Shown: one piece after another, positions 12,620 through 24,900 of the stretch | Numbering within the stretch: position 1 is the first letter of the stretch | Layout: every line of letters begins with the position of its first letter | Assembly (NCBI GenBank): GCA_029783825.1 | Contig: JAREIK010000343.1 | Span: 4,277,294 to 4,341,293 of the forward strand | Origin: Sapria himalayana | Lineage: Eukaryota > Streptophyta > Magnoliopsida > Malpighiales > Rafflesiaceae | DNA length: 64,000 nt | Direction: 5' to 3' | The notes under the pieces: model-generated | What the model was told of the DNA's origin: nothing | The model's input: the letters and a program-made list of their open reading frames with translations, nothing else | Database searches by the model: none | Made by a program: the position numbers and the translations under genes

Positions 12620-15600
12620 TTTTGTGCCTTGGGCTTTCTTTTTGTACAATCTTCTATTTCTTTACCACCAAATGTGGCACACCACAGCTGCAAAGGCTAT
12701 TTTCCGAATATTATTCATTGAAGTTTCTTCTACTACAAAGTTCACCTTAATTGCTTGAAAAACTACAAAAATTGAACTAATGGATCCATCAAAATTTGTC
12801 CAAGCTATGATCTCCTCCATCACATACCTAGAAAACCAACATTTGAAGATCACAAGGTTAAAGGTTTCCAAAACACTAAAGAATTCACATTTTGGATTAT
12901 CCGGTGTAGTGAATGATTTGTCCTTCGTTCTAAGTTTCATTTGTCTGGCAATCCATAAATTAATGGCGTGCTTGGGCATATTATTTTTAAACCAAATAGC
13001 TTTGGTCCAAGATTTGTCTTTCGTGGCGTTGAAATCGGTTAGGAAATGGTAGGCATAAAAAATGATCCTACCACTTTTGCCCCACGCATTCAATAAAGAT
13101 TCAGCTTGAGACCTTGAACTTACTTTTGAGAGAAGAGTATCCCTAATAGATATTAAGGATTTCCAAAATGGAGAGTCCTCTTTCGATATGCAATAATCCC
13201 AAATACCTTGTTTGCCAAGGTAGTAGTGGTGTATCCACTTGATCTAGAGGGAGTCCTCTTTTCTATTAATTTGCCATAATGTTTTGATGAAGAATGCCTT
13301 ATTCCACAATGCGAGGTTGAGAAGACCAAGACCTCCTAGGGGGCTGGGTGAGCACACCTTGTCCTGAGAGACCTTAGGTCTATATCTACCTATTTCCGGT
13401 CCACCCCATAAATCTTCTACATGCTCCTTTTATTGAATTAATAACATATGAGGGAAGGATGAAAACTGAAAACTAGTATCCCTCTATCCCTTGGACTACT
13501 GTACGAAGAAGCTCAAGTCTACCAGCTATGAATAGAATTTTCCTGGCTCATTGGTGAATAGTCGAGGTTATTTTTGCCAGTAGGATAAAGAAGTGAGAGG
13601 AGATTAATCTACTGGAAGAAAGCGGGACCCCAAGAAAAATGAATGGAAGCGTGCCTTCTTCATATCCTGATAAATAAAGCATCTCCTTTTTAATTTCATT
13701 ATTTACCCCTCCAAAGAAGATATTCGATTTGGAGGGGTTTACATTCAACCCAGAAATTACAGAAAATTATCTGAGCATACTTAAGATTAAGATAATGGAG
13801 GATGAAGATGCGTTTCCTTTCGAAAAAATAATCAGGTCATCCATGTACATCAAGTGGGTTAGCTTGAAAGGAGCACAACCAGGATGAAATGAGAATTTAT
13901 CTGAGGAGCAAGTCACAAGTAATAATCTTGAAAAATATTCCATACATATGGTAAAGAGGTAGGGGGAGATCGGGTCTCATTGCCTAAGTCCTCTTTTTCC
14001 TTTGAATAAACCATGAAATTGGCAATTTATAGCTACTGAGTATGAAATTGTACTGATGCATTCATGTATGATTTTAACAAAATACTTGGGAAAGTTTAAG
14101 GCATCTAGCACTCTCATTAAAAAACTCTATTCCACGGTGTCAAAAGCTTTTTGAATGTTGATTTTGTAAAAACACCGTAGAGAAATTCTTTTTATTGCAT
14201 ATTTTCTAATTAAGCATTGAGCAAGGAAAAAGTTATTCGATATCAATCGCCCTTTGATAAAAGTCCCTTGTGAGGGACTAATTATACGATCGAGGACAAG
14301 CTTCAAACGAGAGACAATAAGCTTGGAAATGATTTTTTAAATTACATTGCAATACGAAATAGGCCGATAATCTTTTACTATGGAAGCATGCGAAGACTTG
14401 GGAATAAGTGCAATATAAGCATGATTGATTTGCCTTAGCATCCTTCTTGAATGGAAGAAGCTTTTTCCCATTTTTACCACGTCCTCACCAATAAATTTTC
14501 ATGAGGCCTTATAAAATTCAACTGAGAACCCGTCCGGCCTCGGAGATTTTGAGCTCCCAATGGAAAATAAGGCTCTTTTTATCTCATCCGAAGATAGATA
14601 AATAAAGAGAATTATGATCATTAAAATTAAGAGTTGGCCCTTTTGATATTATACTTTCATCAATATCATCCCTGGAAAATGACGAGCCCAAGAGCCCTTT
14701 AAAATATGAGATGAACGATTCTGCAATATCATTTATTGATGAAGAATAATTCCCATCCTCCCTGACTATTGACACTATTTTGCTTTTTTGTTATTTTGAA
14801 CTCGTTAGGGCATGAAAAAATTTAGTGCATTTGTCACTTTCTTTTAAGTATTTGATCTTGGCCTTTTGCCTAAGGAAAGAGAGTTCGCATTCTTCAAGCA
14901 TTCTCAAGTTGATTTTATGCTGCAATTCTTCCTCCTTCGGGCTAGGGTTGGGACACGTGAGCATTTTAAGTTGAAGAGAGTTCACAGCTTCCTTGGCTAG
15001 AGCTACTCTCGCACTAATATGCCCAAAGTGCCTTTCGTTCAGCTTTTCAAGAGGATCTTTTAATAATTTCAGCTTGGAAATAAATTGGAACATAAAAGAG
15101 CAGAACATTTTAACTTCCCACGTATTGAGCAACAATGGAATGAATTCTTAATGCATGGTCCACATATTACAGAATTTGAAGGGGATCAACCTTCTTTTAT
15201 CTGCACATTTAGTAGATAGGAGCAAGAGACAATGATCCGAAAAGGTTTTGGGGGGAAAATTTTCACATGGAAATTAAGTTGAAGATTATCTCACTCTCTA
15301 TTTGCCATTACTCTATCGAGTTTGCTAGAGACCTTGCCGTTTTTCCAGGTAAAATAGCTTCCCGATGAGGGGATATCCCCCATGCTAAGACGCAAAATAC
15401 AATCCAATGCATCTTGGCATTCATAGTTAGTAACTATCATGCCTCCTACTCTGTCTAGCCCCAATAGTGGATCATTAAAGTCTCCTATGAGAATCTAGGG
15501 CCCAGATCTAGCCCCACCCTCTTTAGATAGACTATTCCAGAGGCTTCTTCTGTTGACTATGGAGTGGAGCCCGTAAATGAAAGATAGTTTGAAATCTAGG

Positions 15601-15899
15601 CCTTTTTCTATATCAACTATTTGGAAGGAGATCTGCTGAGATAAATATATTAGAGAATTTAATGTAATAGTTTGGCCGTCCCAAAAGACAAGAAGCCTCT
15701 CGTTCTTGTAACGGGAAAAATTATGGAACACATTCATTCATTTAAATTTTGTCTTCATGAGCCAGGTTAGCTTTTCACAGCTGAGCTTAGCCTCCGCAAT
15801 GAAAAATATGTCTATTGAATAATCATTAATTAGCCCAATGACTTCTATATGCTTGAAAGGGCAATTAAATCTCTTTAGGTTCCAAAAAGCTATCCTCAT
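12620..15899 (-). pseudogene. LINE ORF2: endonuclease, reverse transcriptase, zf-RVT (broken)
   Basis: ORF2 begins at the ATG on 15899 with MRIAFWNLKRFN, the usual start of an apurinic-type endonuclease. ILIGDFNDPL (about 15490-15470) is the conserved GDFN motif. The linker with LNERHFGHI and YLKESDKCTKFFHAL (15070-14800) precedes the reverse transcriptase. The catalytic MYMDDL lies at 13850-13831. The C-terminus at 13093-12662 has WTKAIWFKNNMPKHAINLWIA, the zf-RVT domain. In intact elements this enzyme nicks the target and copies the RNA there. Here open pieces of 60-140 codons alternate with stops. Confidence 0.85.
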
Positions 15900-17105
15900 T
15901 TAGGATTATTCAAAATATACATAATCCTAGCATAAGAACCTTTCTTTTAATCTGGTTGTATGAGGGTTAAGGTGGTTCAATAGAACTCCCCCAGAGTAGA
16001 GAGCCCTTATGTCCACCCTTATAACAGAAAACTAAGAAAGCCACATCCCAGATTCCCCATGTAATATGAGAAGCGTGCCCTTAGGGTGCCCCATTTTGCT
16101 GGAGGAGGACCCCCTACCACACCCTACCCACCCACCCACCAAATACATTGAGCAAGGATTACATCATTTTCAATTACAACATGGGAGTCAAATCTTGCTT
16201 CTAATTGCCAGACCATGCAGGGCCAATTCCTATCACTCTTTATATTACAGCAAAACAATACGGCTCAATATACAAGACATTTTACTAGACATTTTTACAA
16301 GACAGTATATAGGCCGATTCCTATCTAATCCACCATATCAGTGTGACTGAGATATCAACCGAGCCCCAATTATTTTTAGAGAATCAAATATTATTGTTTG
16401 CATAGTCCATTCATTCAAGGTTGTATCCACATAAGAGCAGACCATGGTGTCTGAAGGCTAATTCACGTTTCACTTAGAATTAGATTTTGACGTGCCTCAA
16501 CTGTTGCTCATTTCGTTGGAGGAAGACCTGTAACAGCAATTTACCCATCCCATTCCAACAGAATATACATCATTTGACATTACATTTCAGGGAACTGTCC
16601 CCGAATAGCAAACCATGTAGGGCTGATTTTTTATAATTCTTACATTGAGGTATATTACAACCCAAACAATTATATTCTAGACCCCCCTAGGTCCACCTTG
16701 CCAACATGAGTGATATCCCTCAAGCCCGTGTAGATTCATTAATTCATTAGTTTTAAGTTTTCCAATATATATTTGTGGGATCCATTTGCACATTATAATT
16801 AGGCCGTATATGCATGCCATTTTTTTGACCACGCACTCCGTGCATATAGGCACATACAGTTTACTAGATTTGCTTGATTGTATATCATGACCAATTAGTG
16901 ACACACATAAAACCATACCTAGAGGCACCCCCACCTCTCCCCAAAAACCCTTAATCAAAGTGTGGGGAGGTGATAATTCATATCCCTCCCACTCCAACCT
17001 TCAAATCTCCGAAACAAAGCACCACCAATAAAAATAAATACAAATAAAAACTAAAAAGTCCATAATCTCTGTCTAATTTTTATAGGGGTTGAGATCCCCT
17101 TGATC
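15900..17105. repeat. LINE inter-ORF spacer with an internal duplication
   Basis: The roughly 1.2 kb between ORF1 and ORF2 carries no recognised domain. Two related blocks, about 16098-16300 and 16516-16682, share phrases such as TGGAGGAGGACC/TGGAGGAAGACC and ACCATGCAGGGC/ACCATGTAGGGC in the same order. A 106-codon antisense open frame (16997-16677) has no known relative. The spacer is long for an L1-like element. Confidence 0.5.
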
Positions 17106-17106
17106 T

Positions 17107-18979
17107 TCTTTATCCTGGACCATTAGGGACAAGTATCTTGGAGATTAAGTTTTTAGGTCTCTCTTTGTTCCTCAAGTTCAGAGCTTGGTCCTCTCTGACG
17201 TTCAACTCTTTCTTTCTCCTTCGGGTTTTGACCACTGTGAAATCTCCATCTTCTTCACCCACCAACATAGGGATGAAATCTTTTTCAATGCTGGATCCTT
17301 CTATCTTTGTAGCCTCGGCACTAGGTTGCTCCTCCTCATAAGGGGAGCTTATTCTATCAACTACTCTCGGACTGCATGGGCTTAAAGGAGTGGACAGCTG
17401 GGCCTTATGGTCCTCCTCAAGTTGCATTAACCGACACTCATTTGATGAGTACCCAAAAGCAATGCAGTGCTTGCAAAAAATAGGCAAACTTTCATAAATA
17501 ATCGGTTGATTTTAGATCAATCCGGAAATTCTAAAACAACTTGATTTGTTAATTCATTGCTCAAATCGATTTCCACTAAAACTCTAGCATAAGCGATTTT
17601 AGAGATATTCACTGTCAGTTTATCCATGTGTAATGGTCTACCAATACAATTTACAGTCTTGCTTAAACCCAAGGGGTTCCAAAGGTGGAGAGGGAAGTTT
17701 GGGCAAATTGGAACCTTAGCTATTTCCTTCAAACCATAGTGAAACCCTACTGGAAGAGACTTGATATATAAAGGGCGGCCATAAAAGAAGGGCCCTGAAT
17801 TAAGGACATGGTCCATTATCTCTGCATTCTGGAATTTGAAAACTAGCCATCCACTAGGGTGCTGAATGACTTGAGGGGATATTTTCCATTGCTCTTCCAT
17901 AAATTTCCTTAGCATGAGGTAACTAGGGCTTTTGGTTACAAAATAGCTCACAAGATAGTATTTCCAATATTCATTCCCTTGAAGGAGATCACTTTCTGCA
18001 AAAACAGCATTACCATGCTGCTTCGGAGGAATATACGAGAGTTTCACGGTGTTGGCAATGTTGGCTAAAGCTCTATTTCCAGAGAAAATACTACTCCGCG
18101 GAGCTTTCCTTTTACCAAATGTTTTCTGGGCTTTATCTTGATTCCTAACAGAATCTACCTTTGAAACCAGGGCATCCTATAATTTGCCCTCATTATGGTC
18201 TAGGTTCTTTAACCTCCGAGAGGAGGGTTCATTTAAGCTCTGACCAGTCACACCAGGTTTGTCAGTGTTGCCTGGGGGGTTGGTGCTGGATGATCCTTTC
18301 CCATACCCTTCGTATATGCTATTATCGGCATTATTGTTACAGTACACAAGGTCCAGTAGCAAGGTGTTAAGCTTTTTTGGTTCATTTAAACTACTGAACA
18401 TGGTAGAGTCATCCTTTAGATATGTCGAACCATAGAGTTCTTCACTAGCATTTGGAAACATGGGGTTTCTACTTGAACTATATTTAGAGCTACTAGAAAC
18501 TACATTCAGTTCATTCGAGGAATTAGATTTATTCAAAGTGTTACCAACAAAGATAGTGTTTAGTAGAACATCATCGTTTAACATGTCCAATTTCAATTCA
18601 GTATGGTATTTCATCGATTTTGAGTTCTCGAAACCAACATTGTAATCAATGGAGCCTTCAGAGTTGCTTGAATTATCATTTTTACGGCATAGAGAATTAA
18701 GATGAGGAGGAGAACTCAAATCAGGAAAAATCTGACCATATTGTAGCCGTCCTCAACGACCACAAACTCTGTAGCACTCAGATCGATCTCGAAACATACC
18801 ACTAGGCATCTTCTGGAATGTTTTGGAGAGGCATTGACGAGGCCGTGGCTCTGCAGAAGATTATCGGGAGGAACCCCGACTGGAGCATCTTCCTCTTCGG
18901 CATTCTCTGAATCGCTCGGTCCTAAATTACTCAGGATGCCAAGCTCAATTGGTTCCTAAGTATAGGAATCCAGTTTCAT
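17107..18979 (-). pseudogene. LINE ORF1 (DUF4283-like with CCHC-type knuckle), nearly continuous
   Basis: Starting at the ATG on 18979, one frame runs through a Ser/Asn-rich N-terminal region into a DUF4283-like nucleic-acid-binding domain (18047-17517; SPSYLMLRKFMEEQW, WLVFKFQNAEIMDHVLNSGP). A knuckle region follows, LPIFCKHCIAFGYSSNEC, near 17480-17430. Defects seen: a stop after the seventh codon, a stop near 18174, and a single-base frameshift near 17515 just before the knuckle. ORF1 proteins of this kind coat the element RNA. The small number of defects contrasts with the more fragmented ORF2. Confidence 0.75.
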
Positions 18980-19097
18980 TGCATAATCCAAGCAAATGAG
19001 CTAGATTTCGGGGGAGGAAGAAGGAGGCTTAGCAGAATTCAGGAGGGATTCGAGAGGGATTCGGGGAGAGATTGGAAGTGCTAATAATTATTCATAA

Positions 19098-19712
19098 AAC
19101 TAAGGTTGGTAAGCTTTTTATAGTGACTGGCCCCACCGCTAGAGTGGCCACATACCCCAGAAAATTCTCAATTGGCCCAGTCCCTTGAGAGGTTTTTTTG
19201 GGAGGCCCAGTTTCATATACACAGAGTAAGGATTTGAACTCAAGTCCTCTCCCCTAGAGTACCTCCCCACCTTAGCCACTAGGACAAAGACATCATTGAT
19301 GAAAAACTAGGGTTCGGTAATTTTTTTTATAGTGACTGGCCCCACCGCTTGTACGACCCCATATCCCAGAAAACTCTCAATTGACCCAGCCCCTTGAAAG
19401 ATTTTTTTGGGAGGCACAGTTCCAAATACGCAGAGAAAGGATTTGAACCCAAGTCCTCTCCCCTGGAGTACCTCTGCCTTAGCCACAAAGACAAATACAT
19501 TATTAGTAAAAAACTAAGGTTCGGGTAAGCTTTTTATAGTTACTGGCCCCACTACTTGCGTGGCCCCATACCCTAGAAAACTCTCAATTGGCCCAGCCCC
19601 TTGAGAAGTTTTTTTGGGAGGTACAGTTCCACATATGCAGAGTAAGAATTTGAATCAAAGTATCTCCCCTAGAGTACCTCTGCCTTAGCCACTAGGACAA
19701 AGACATCATTGG
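19098..19712 (-). repeat. Three tandem ~205-bp monomers with tRNA-like A and B boxes
   Basis: Units at about 19098-19304, 19305-19508 and 19509-19712 share most of their sequence. On the minus strand each starts with a Pol III-like A box (CCTAGTGGCTAAGG in the first and third; altered in the second), then about 40 bases later a B-box-like GGGTTCAAATCC or GAGTTCAAATCC (more eroded in the third). A GGGGCTGGGCCAATTGAGAG phrase and a T-rich tail follow. The array ends exactly at the LINE target-site duplication, so it belongs to the LINE 5' end. It could be a promoter array or tandem SINE units captured by the LINE. Confidence 0.7.
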
Positions 19713-20760
19713 TTGGTCTTTCTTACTTTAGAGTGATGTGGTGTTCGAAATAGTCAAGCTTATACACTTCATTTTTATAACATAAAGCACCACATTGGGA
19801 ATGAGTTATGACTTTGGTCACTCTCTTACATTAAATTACTATGGTACTAGGAATGACCTTAGCTCATACATTAGATTTTCATGGAACTAGGAATGGCCTC
19901 GGCTTATATATTTTGTCTTTATAACACAAATTAATGGGGATAAGAATAGTCATGTCTCATTCATTTCATCTCTATAACTCAAAATTGCAGTGCTAAAGGA
20001 TGACCTCAACTTTAGTCTTTTCTTTAAAGCAAAAAATTGTAGCTCTAGAAATGTTGTTGGCCGAGTAAATATGCTTTGGAACTCTTTATAACTAAAAGAC
20101 ATGTCATTAAAAAAATGTAAAAAAAACAAATAAAAAACAAATAGAAAAGACATGTCACTAGAGAAGCATCGTGACTTTTGTTATAGTTTTTATGTCTCTA
20201 TAATGAAAAATTATAGTATTAGAAGATGTCATGACTTTTAACTCCAGTTGGATACTTAGTTATTATGACGTAAAATTAATATTATAGTTATAAAAAATTT
20301 TATAAGGTAGTGTAGTTGAAACTCGAAAAAAGTTTTGCAACTAAAAAGAATATGTTTCATATTGAGATAATTATGTCAATGAGGTGATAGAGTCATGACA
20401 TAAATGGATTGTCATGACTGTTTATATAGAACTTTGGATTAGAATAAATGTCAAAACTATCTTATAAGCTCATACAGGTGTAATAAAGTCATAATATTAA
20501 GAATGTTATGCCTTTACTTAATTTTTTGCTCTTCTCTCTCTCAACAAATCCATCAAGTTTCATATTTCACATAGAAACTATCTAATTTTACTAACAGAAT
20601 CCATCAAAACTATAATTATGTGAAATTATTAAATTTAAAGTCATTTTTAATACAAATATAACATGTATAATTACCAAAATAACTAGTATTATTTAATATT
20701 TGTTTATCGAATAAACTCGGATACTAAAATCATTGCTAAGCCTAGAGTAATTAATCATCT
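19713..20760. repeat. GTCATGAC-rich repeat, copy 1 (main part)
   Basis: About 1 kb of A+T-rich DNA built from irregular 50-60 base phrases combining CTATAACACAAA, GTCATGAC and CTAGGAATGACC. It ends with a block containing GAGGTGATAGAGTCATGACAT and AATAAACTCGGATACTAAAAT. The order of blocks is the same in the copies at 23640 and 24900, all in the same orientation. The coding content of the family is unknown. Confidence 0.65.
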
Positions 20761-21150
20761 TCTATAAAAAATAAAAATATGTAATTGTCCATCAATCACA
20801 AACAAGGTCAACATAATAAGATTAAAGTATAATAATATATAGGAAAACAAAAATACATATCATTGAGGTAAGGAAGGTCGGTAGTATAACTTTCCCTTAG
20901 GATCAAACTTCTTAAAAAAGAAATTTGATCTAGAGTGCTTGAATTATGGAATAGAAGTGGATGGTCTCTTCGAATATATCTTGTTAGTTACTATCCAATC
21001 TAACATCTTTGCCACTATATTATGCAATTCTTTTTTAAATTTAACTTTTTCCAATGTAGTTGAGTCTTCAAAAAAACTAATTACAAAATATAATTATTTT
21101 TAATTCTCATTATTTTTTCTTAATTTCTCAATCAACCAATTCTTTTGATA
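20760..21150. other. A+T-rich DNA, nothing recognised
   Basis: No repeat or coding similarity stood out between the repeat copy and the transposase-like segment. Confidence 0.4.
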
Positions 21151-22860
21151 TTATGTGTTGCTTTTAATTATTTTGTCTCTCGTCATCACCAATCTCTTAC
21201 ATCTTATTACAATGGACTCATTAAGCCTCCCAAACAATTCATTATTATTCATCACTCTATTCTTAACTCATATCATATTTTCTTCAAAGAGTTTATAAAT
21301 CTTATTTTCAAAATTATCTTATGTCATGATAAATAATATTTTTTTTATAGGTATACTTTCCACATTATATATTATTTTTCAGCTTCCTCCATTATTATTG
21401 TATGGAGGGTTTGTATCATTCTTTTCAAGCATTTGCCCCTCTTTTCAGCTTCCAACATGGCACCATCTTGTGTACCTAGAGAATACTCAATGGGGGCTTC
21501 CTCTTATTCTCATATATATTCCTACACTTATTTCATAGTTTCTAAGCCATCTTTGAGAAAAGACATTCCTTCTTTCTAAATATTCATCAATTTGTTTCAT
21601 TTGAGAATCAACTTCTTTCTATTTCTATCCCCTTCAAGCCCTTTTTTAATGCATGACAATCTTATGGAGACATGCTCGGGCACCATTCATCACTATCCTC
21701 ATCTATTATAATTCGCTTGGCTCAAAATAAAAATGTAATCAAAGAATGATGAATTATCAGGTAAGAAAATTAACCCTGTTGATAATTGAGAATAGACTTC
21801 TCAAGTATTTTTCTAATATTGAATCTACTACCAATTAAGAGAGCATAAAATAAAATTGCCCTATCTTGTGTGATTATTGAGACATAGAGTATTGGATGCA
21901 AAAAAAGAGCAAGTGAAATATAATTATACTTCACACACCTCAATGAGTTATTGGTGCATCAGATATCAATATGTATTTTTTTAAATGTACTCTTCATTTT
22001 TTTTCCATTCGTCAATATATTTGTGATTGCTTTGAAATTGAATTATATTTTTAGAGATTTGAAGATTGTGCTATTTTTAGCTCCTTGCAACCCAATCAAT
22101 TCATTAATAATTTTTCTATCAAAATATACTCAAATTCTCTTCATGTAATATTTTTTATTTTCTGGTGATTCTCTAGGTTAGTATAAAATCTTTTATAGTC
22201 GAAGCATTCCCTCTTTTTCTATGGGCACAAAATATAATCTAATCTTTCTTATCTTTGATCTTCTAGAAAGGAGTAATAAATTTCATGAAGCTCCACTCTT
22301 TTATAAAGTTACTATGGGCATTGTGGCTTTCTATGAAATTTTGATGCTGCTTGATCATGGCTACTTGCCTTTAACATTGTTGCTTATCTTTGTAGTTATG
22401 ACATTTTATTTTAACTTGATAAATTAGTTTTCTTCCATAAAAGCCCTTGAATCTCATAATCTTTGGATCTTGGATTTGTAGAATCAAGAGAGATACAATT
22501 TTGGGGCCTTAGGGTTTTTTTTCATAGCTCGACTTAAATAGCCATGTAGAGTCTATATAATAAAAAAAACTTCATGGATTTCTTTTTAAGCAACACTATA
22601 TTTAATATTTATAACTAGACTTTCACAAAAGTATTCCCTCCATCTATAATCTTTTTCATTCGTGTTAACTTCTCCATGTAATTTTTTACTTCTCTTGACC
22701 TTGTATTTTTCATGTATGCCAGTAATACTATATGTAAGACTGTCTTAAAGGTAGTTTCCACATACATCAAGGATATTGAATACCTAACTTTTTTCTTTGT
22801 TTTGGCCATCACACAAGATGTGTTATAACTCATTCAGTTTCTTTGACTTCCTTTTCATTA
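21150..22860 (-). pseudogene. Possible FAR1/MULE-type transposase remnant
   Basis: Near 21945-21850 the minus strand reads KYNYISLALFLHPILYVSII then TQDRAILFYALLIGS. This resembles the FAR1/MULE core (NKYNMPLAPFVGVNHH then GQSILFGCALL). About 150 bases on, IIIDEDSDEWCPSMS could be the ITDQD segment. Upstream, weakly basic His-containing stretches could be the FAR1 N-terminal zinc domain. Stops and frameshifts are frequent. Order and spacing fit, but residue identity is low. Confidence 0.35.
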
Positions 22861-23640
22861 TTGACCATATTCATTTCAACCATTGAAAATTATGATGTAG
22901 TTCTTTCTTTAAGCATTCCCAAATAAGTGTCTTTAAATTTTATTTCAAGTTGTTTTACCAGTTCTGCTTCCGCTTCATTCACTCTTCTTGTCTCAATAAG
23001 TAACTTTGTGAATATATTTGTAAATGAAGATCTTGATATTGGATAATAATTATCAAATGTAATCTTTTCATAACTTCTAGATCTCTTATCTCTGTAAATA
23101 ATTACATTATGATAATAGAATTGATTTATGTCACCATTAGATATGAGACAGAAATTACTACTTGGTTATTCATATACTTTACCATATTAATAAATTAGGT
23201 TGTGCACATTTATCTTCTAATACTAAAAATTGTATCTTTTGATTTTCTTACTTTCTCTATCTCATGGTGATAGCACATTCCCAAAGTTCTACTCTATTAA
23301 TTTGTGGCTAAAAAATAAAAAAAAAGAGTATATCAAAAGATAATAAAGTAACACAAGACAAACAATGAAAATTAAGATGCAAAAAAAAAGATATTATTAT
23401 CCAAACTATTAAAAATAGAACTATCACTTTTCAAAGATAGTTACATCAACTAAATTTAACAAACCAAACTAAATAATCAATATAAATAACACCAAAAACT
23501 TATTGCAATTTTGTTATATTAACTAATTTTTAGGATTAAACAATATCTCAAAAGCTCATTGGAAAATAGTCTCTCAAGTTTCATCCAATCATTCATATAA
23601 GTATATGGATTATACAAGTAGTAAAGTAAACTATTATTTA
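22860..23640. other. A+T-rich DNA, nothing recognised
   Basis: There are short open frames only and no motif. Confidence 0.4.
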
Positions 23641-24530
23641 GTAATACAAAGTCATATTATTGGAAATGAGTCATGACTTTTATCTTTCTCTTGCATTAGA
23701 TTGCAATGACACTAGAATGATCATGATTTATGCATTTTGATTGTGTAATAAAAAGTTATAGTGCTAGGAATGACCATCACTCATGAATTTTGACTTTATA
23801 ATCTAAGGTCATAATGTAGGAGGATGGTCATAGATTTAGTTATTTATTAAGAGCAAAAAATCACTACCCTAGAAATGATTGTGTCCCAAGTAAATGATCT
23901 CTAGAAATCTCTATAGCTAAAAGTCATAGTGCTAGAGAAGCATCATGACTATTTCCTTTTGCCTTGGTCTTTATAGCACTATAACAAGAAAGTTATAATA
24001 CTAGAGATGTCTTGGCTTTTAGCACTAGTGGAATACTAGGTTGTTGGGATATAAAATTAATATCATGGCCAAAAACAACATTATGACATAATATGGCTAT
24101 GACTCCAAGAAAGTTTCATAACTATAAAAAATATTTTGCGTAGTTAAATGATTATATCAATAAGGTGATAGAGTCATGGTATATGAAGATTATTATAACT
24201 ATTTGTATAGAGTTTCAATCAAGAATAAATGCTAGAACTATTCTATAAGCTCATGGAGATTTAATAATGTCATAACATAAAAAAATACCATAACTTTACA
24301 TGACTTTTTTCTCTCCTCCTACTTAATAAATTCACTAAATCTCACATTTCACACAAAAATGATAAAACTTTATAATAGAATGCTTCTATTTAAAGTTTAT
24401 TTTCATGTAAATACATCATACATAATCATTAAAATAACTAATATAATTTATTATTTGGCATACCAAATAACCAATATGCATAAACTAATACATTTGTAAA
24501 AATCCTAATTTTTGGTTCTAATTTGTATTC
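23640..24530. repeat. GTCATGAC-rich repeat, copy 2 (uninterrupted)
   Basis: It matches copy 1 block by block: ATGAGTCATGACTTTTATC at the start, GTGCTAGAGAAGCATCATGAC in the middle, AAGGTGATAGAGTCATGGTAT toward the end, and a tail with ACTTAATAAATTCACTAAATC. Copies are strongly diverged but collinear. This copy shows the undisturbed order at the point where the LINE entered copy 1. Confidence 0.65.
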
Positions 24531-24900
24531 ATATTCATAAACAATCAAGCCACACATAAACACAAATATAAAGTCATGAAATCAATAATTTATCACAATA
24601 CATTTATATTATCGACCATAGAATTTAATTTAGTTGGAGATTAGAGAGAAAATCATGTGAGATGTATTGAAAAGCATCTTGTAGATTCAAAGGTTCCCAA
24701 TGAATGCCCAAATAATTTTCGAAGCACATAACTCTAATTCCAATTGAAGTTGCTTGTTATTCTCATTAGATTTTCCTATGATTAAGATTGAAGTTGTATT
24801 GCCTAAGATTCTTGATATGTGTATCATGTTCCCCTACTTTCCTATTCTTTTTTTTTTCATTCTCTTCTCTTTTTTTAAGTATAATTTTATACTTTGTGGA
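24530..24900. other. A+T-rich spacer between repeat copies
   Basis: No gene or element was recognised. The stretch separates repeat copies 2 and 3. Confidence 0.4.

Larger units (their letters stand above)
12503..19712 (-). mobile_element. L1-like LINE, antisense, about 7.2 kb, inactive
   Basis: A non-LTR retrotransposon read right to left: tandem 5' monomers (19712-19098), ORF1 (18979-17107), a spacer (17105-15900), ORF2 (15899 to about 12620), and a 3' poly(A) seen as a T run at 12500-12509. A 9-bp duplication TTGGTCTTT flanks it at 12494-12502 and 19713-19721. The insertion splits a GTCATGAC-type repeat, which gives an independent check on the boundaries. ORF2 is broken by stops and frameshifts and ORF1 has stops and one frameshift, so the element cannot move by itself. 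Its near-full length suggests moderate age. Confidence 0.85.

Noticed and set aside
19220..19290. A tRNA gene on the minus strand
   Set aside because: A- and B-box-like words are present, but no cloverleaf with acceptor stem and anticodon arm could be drawn, and the segment repeats three times as part of the LINE monomers.
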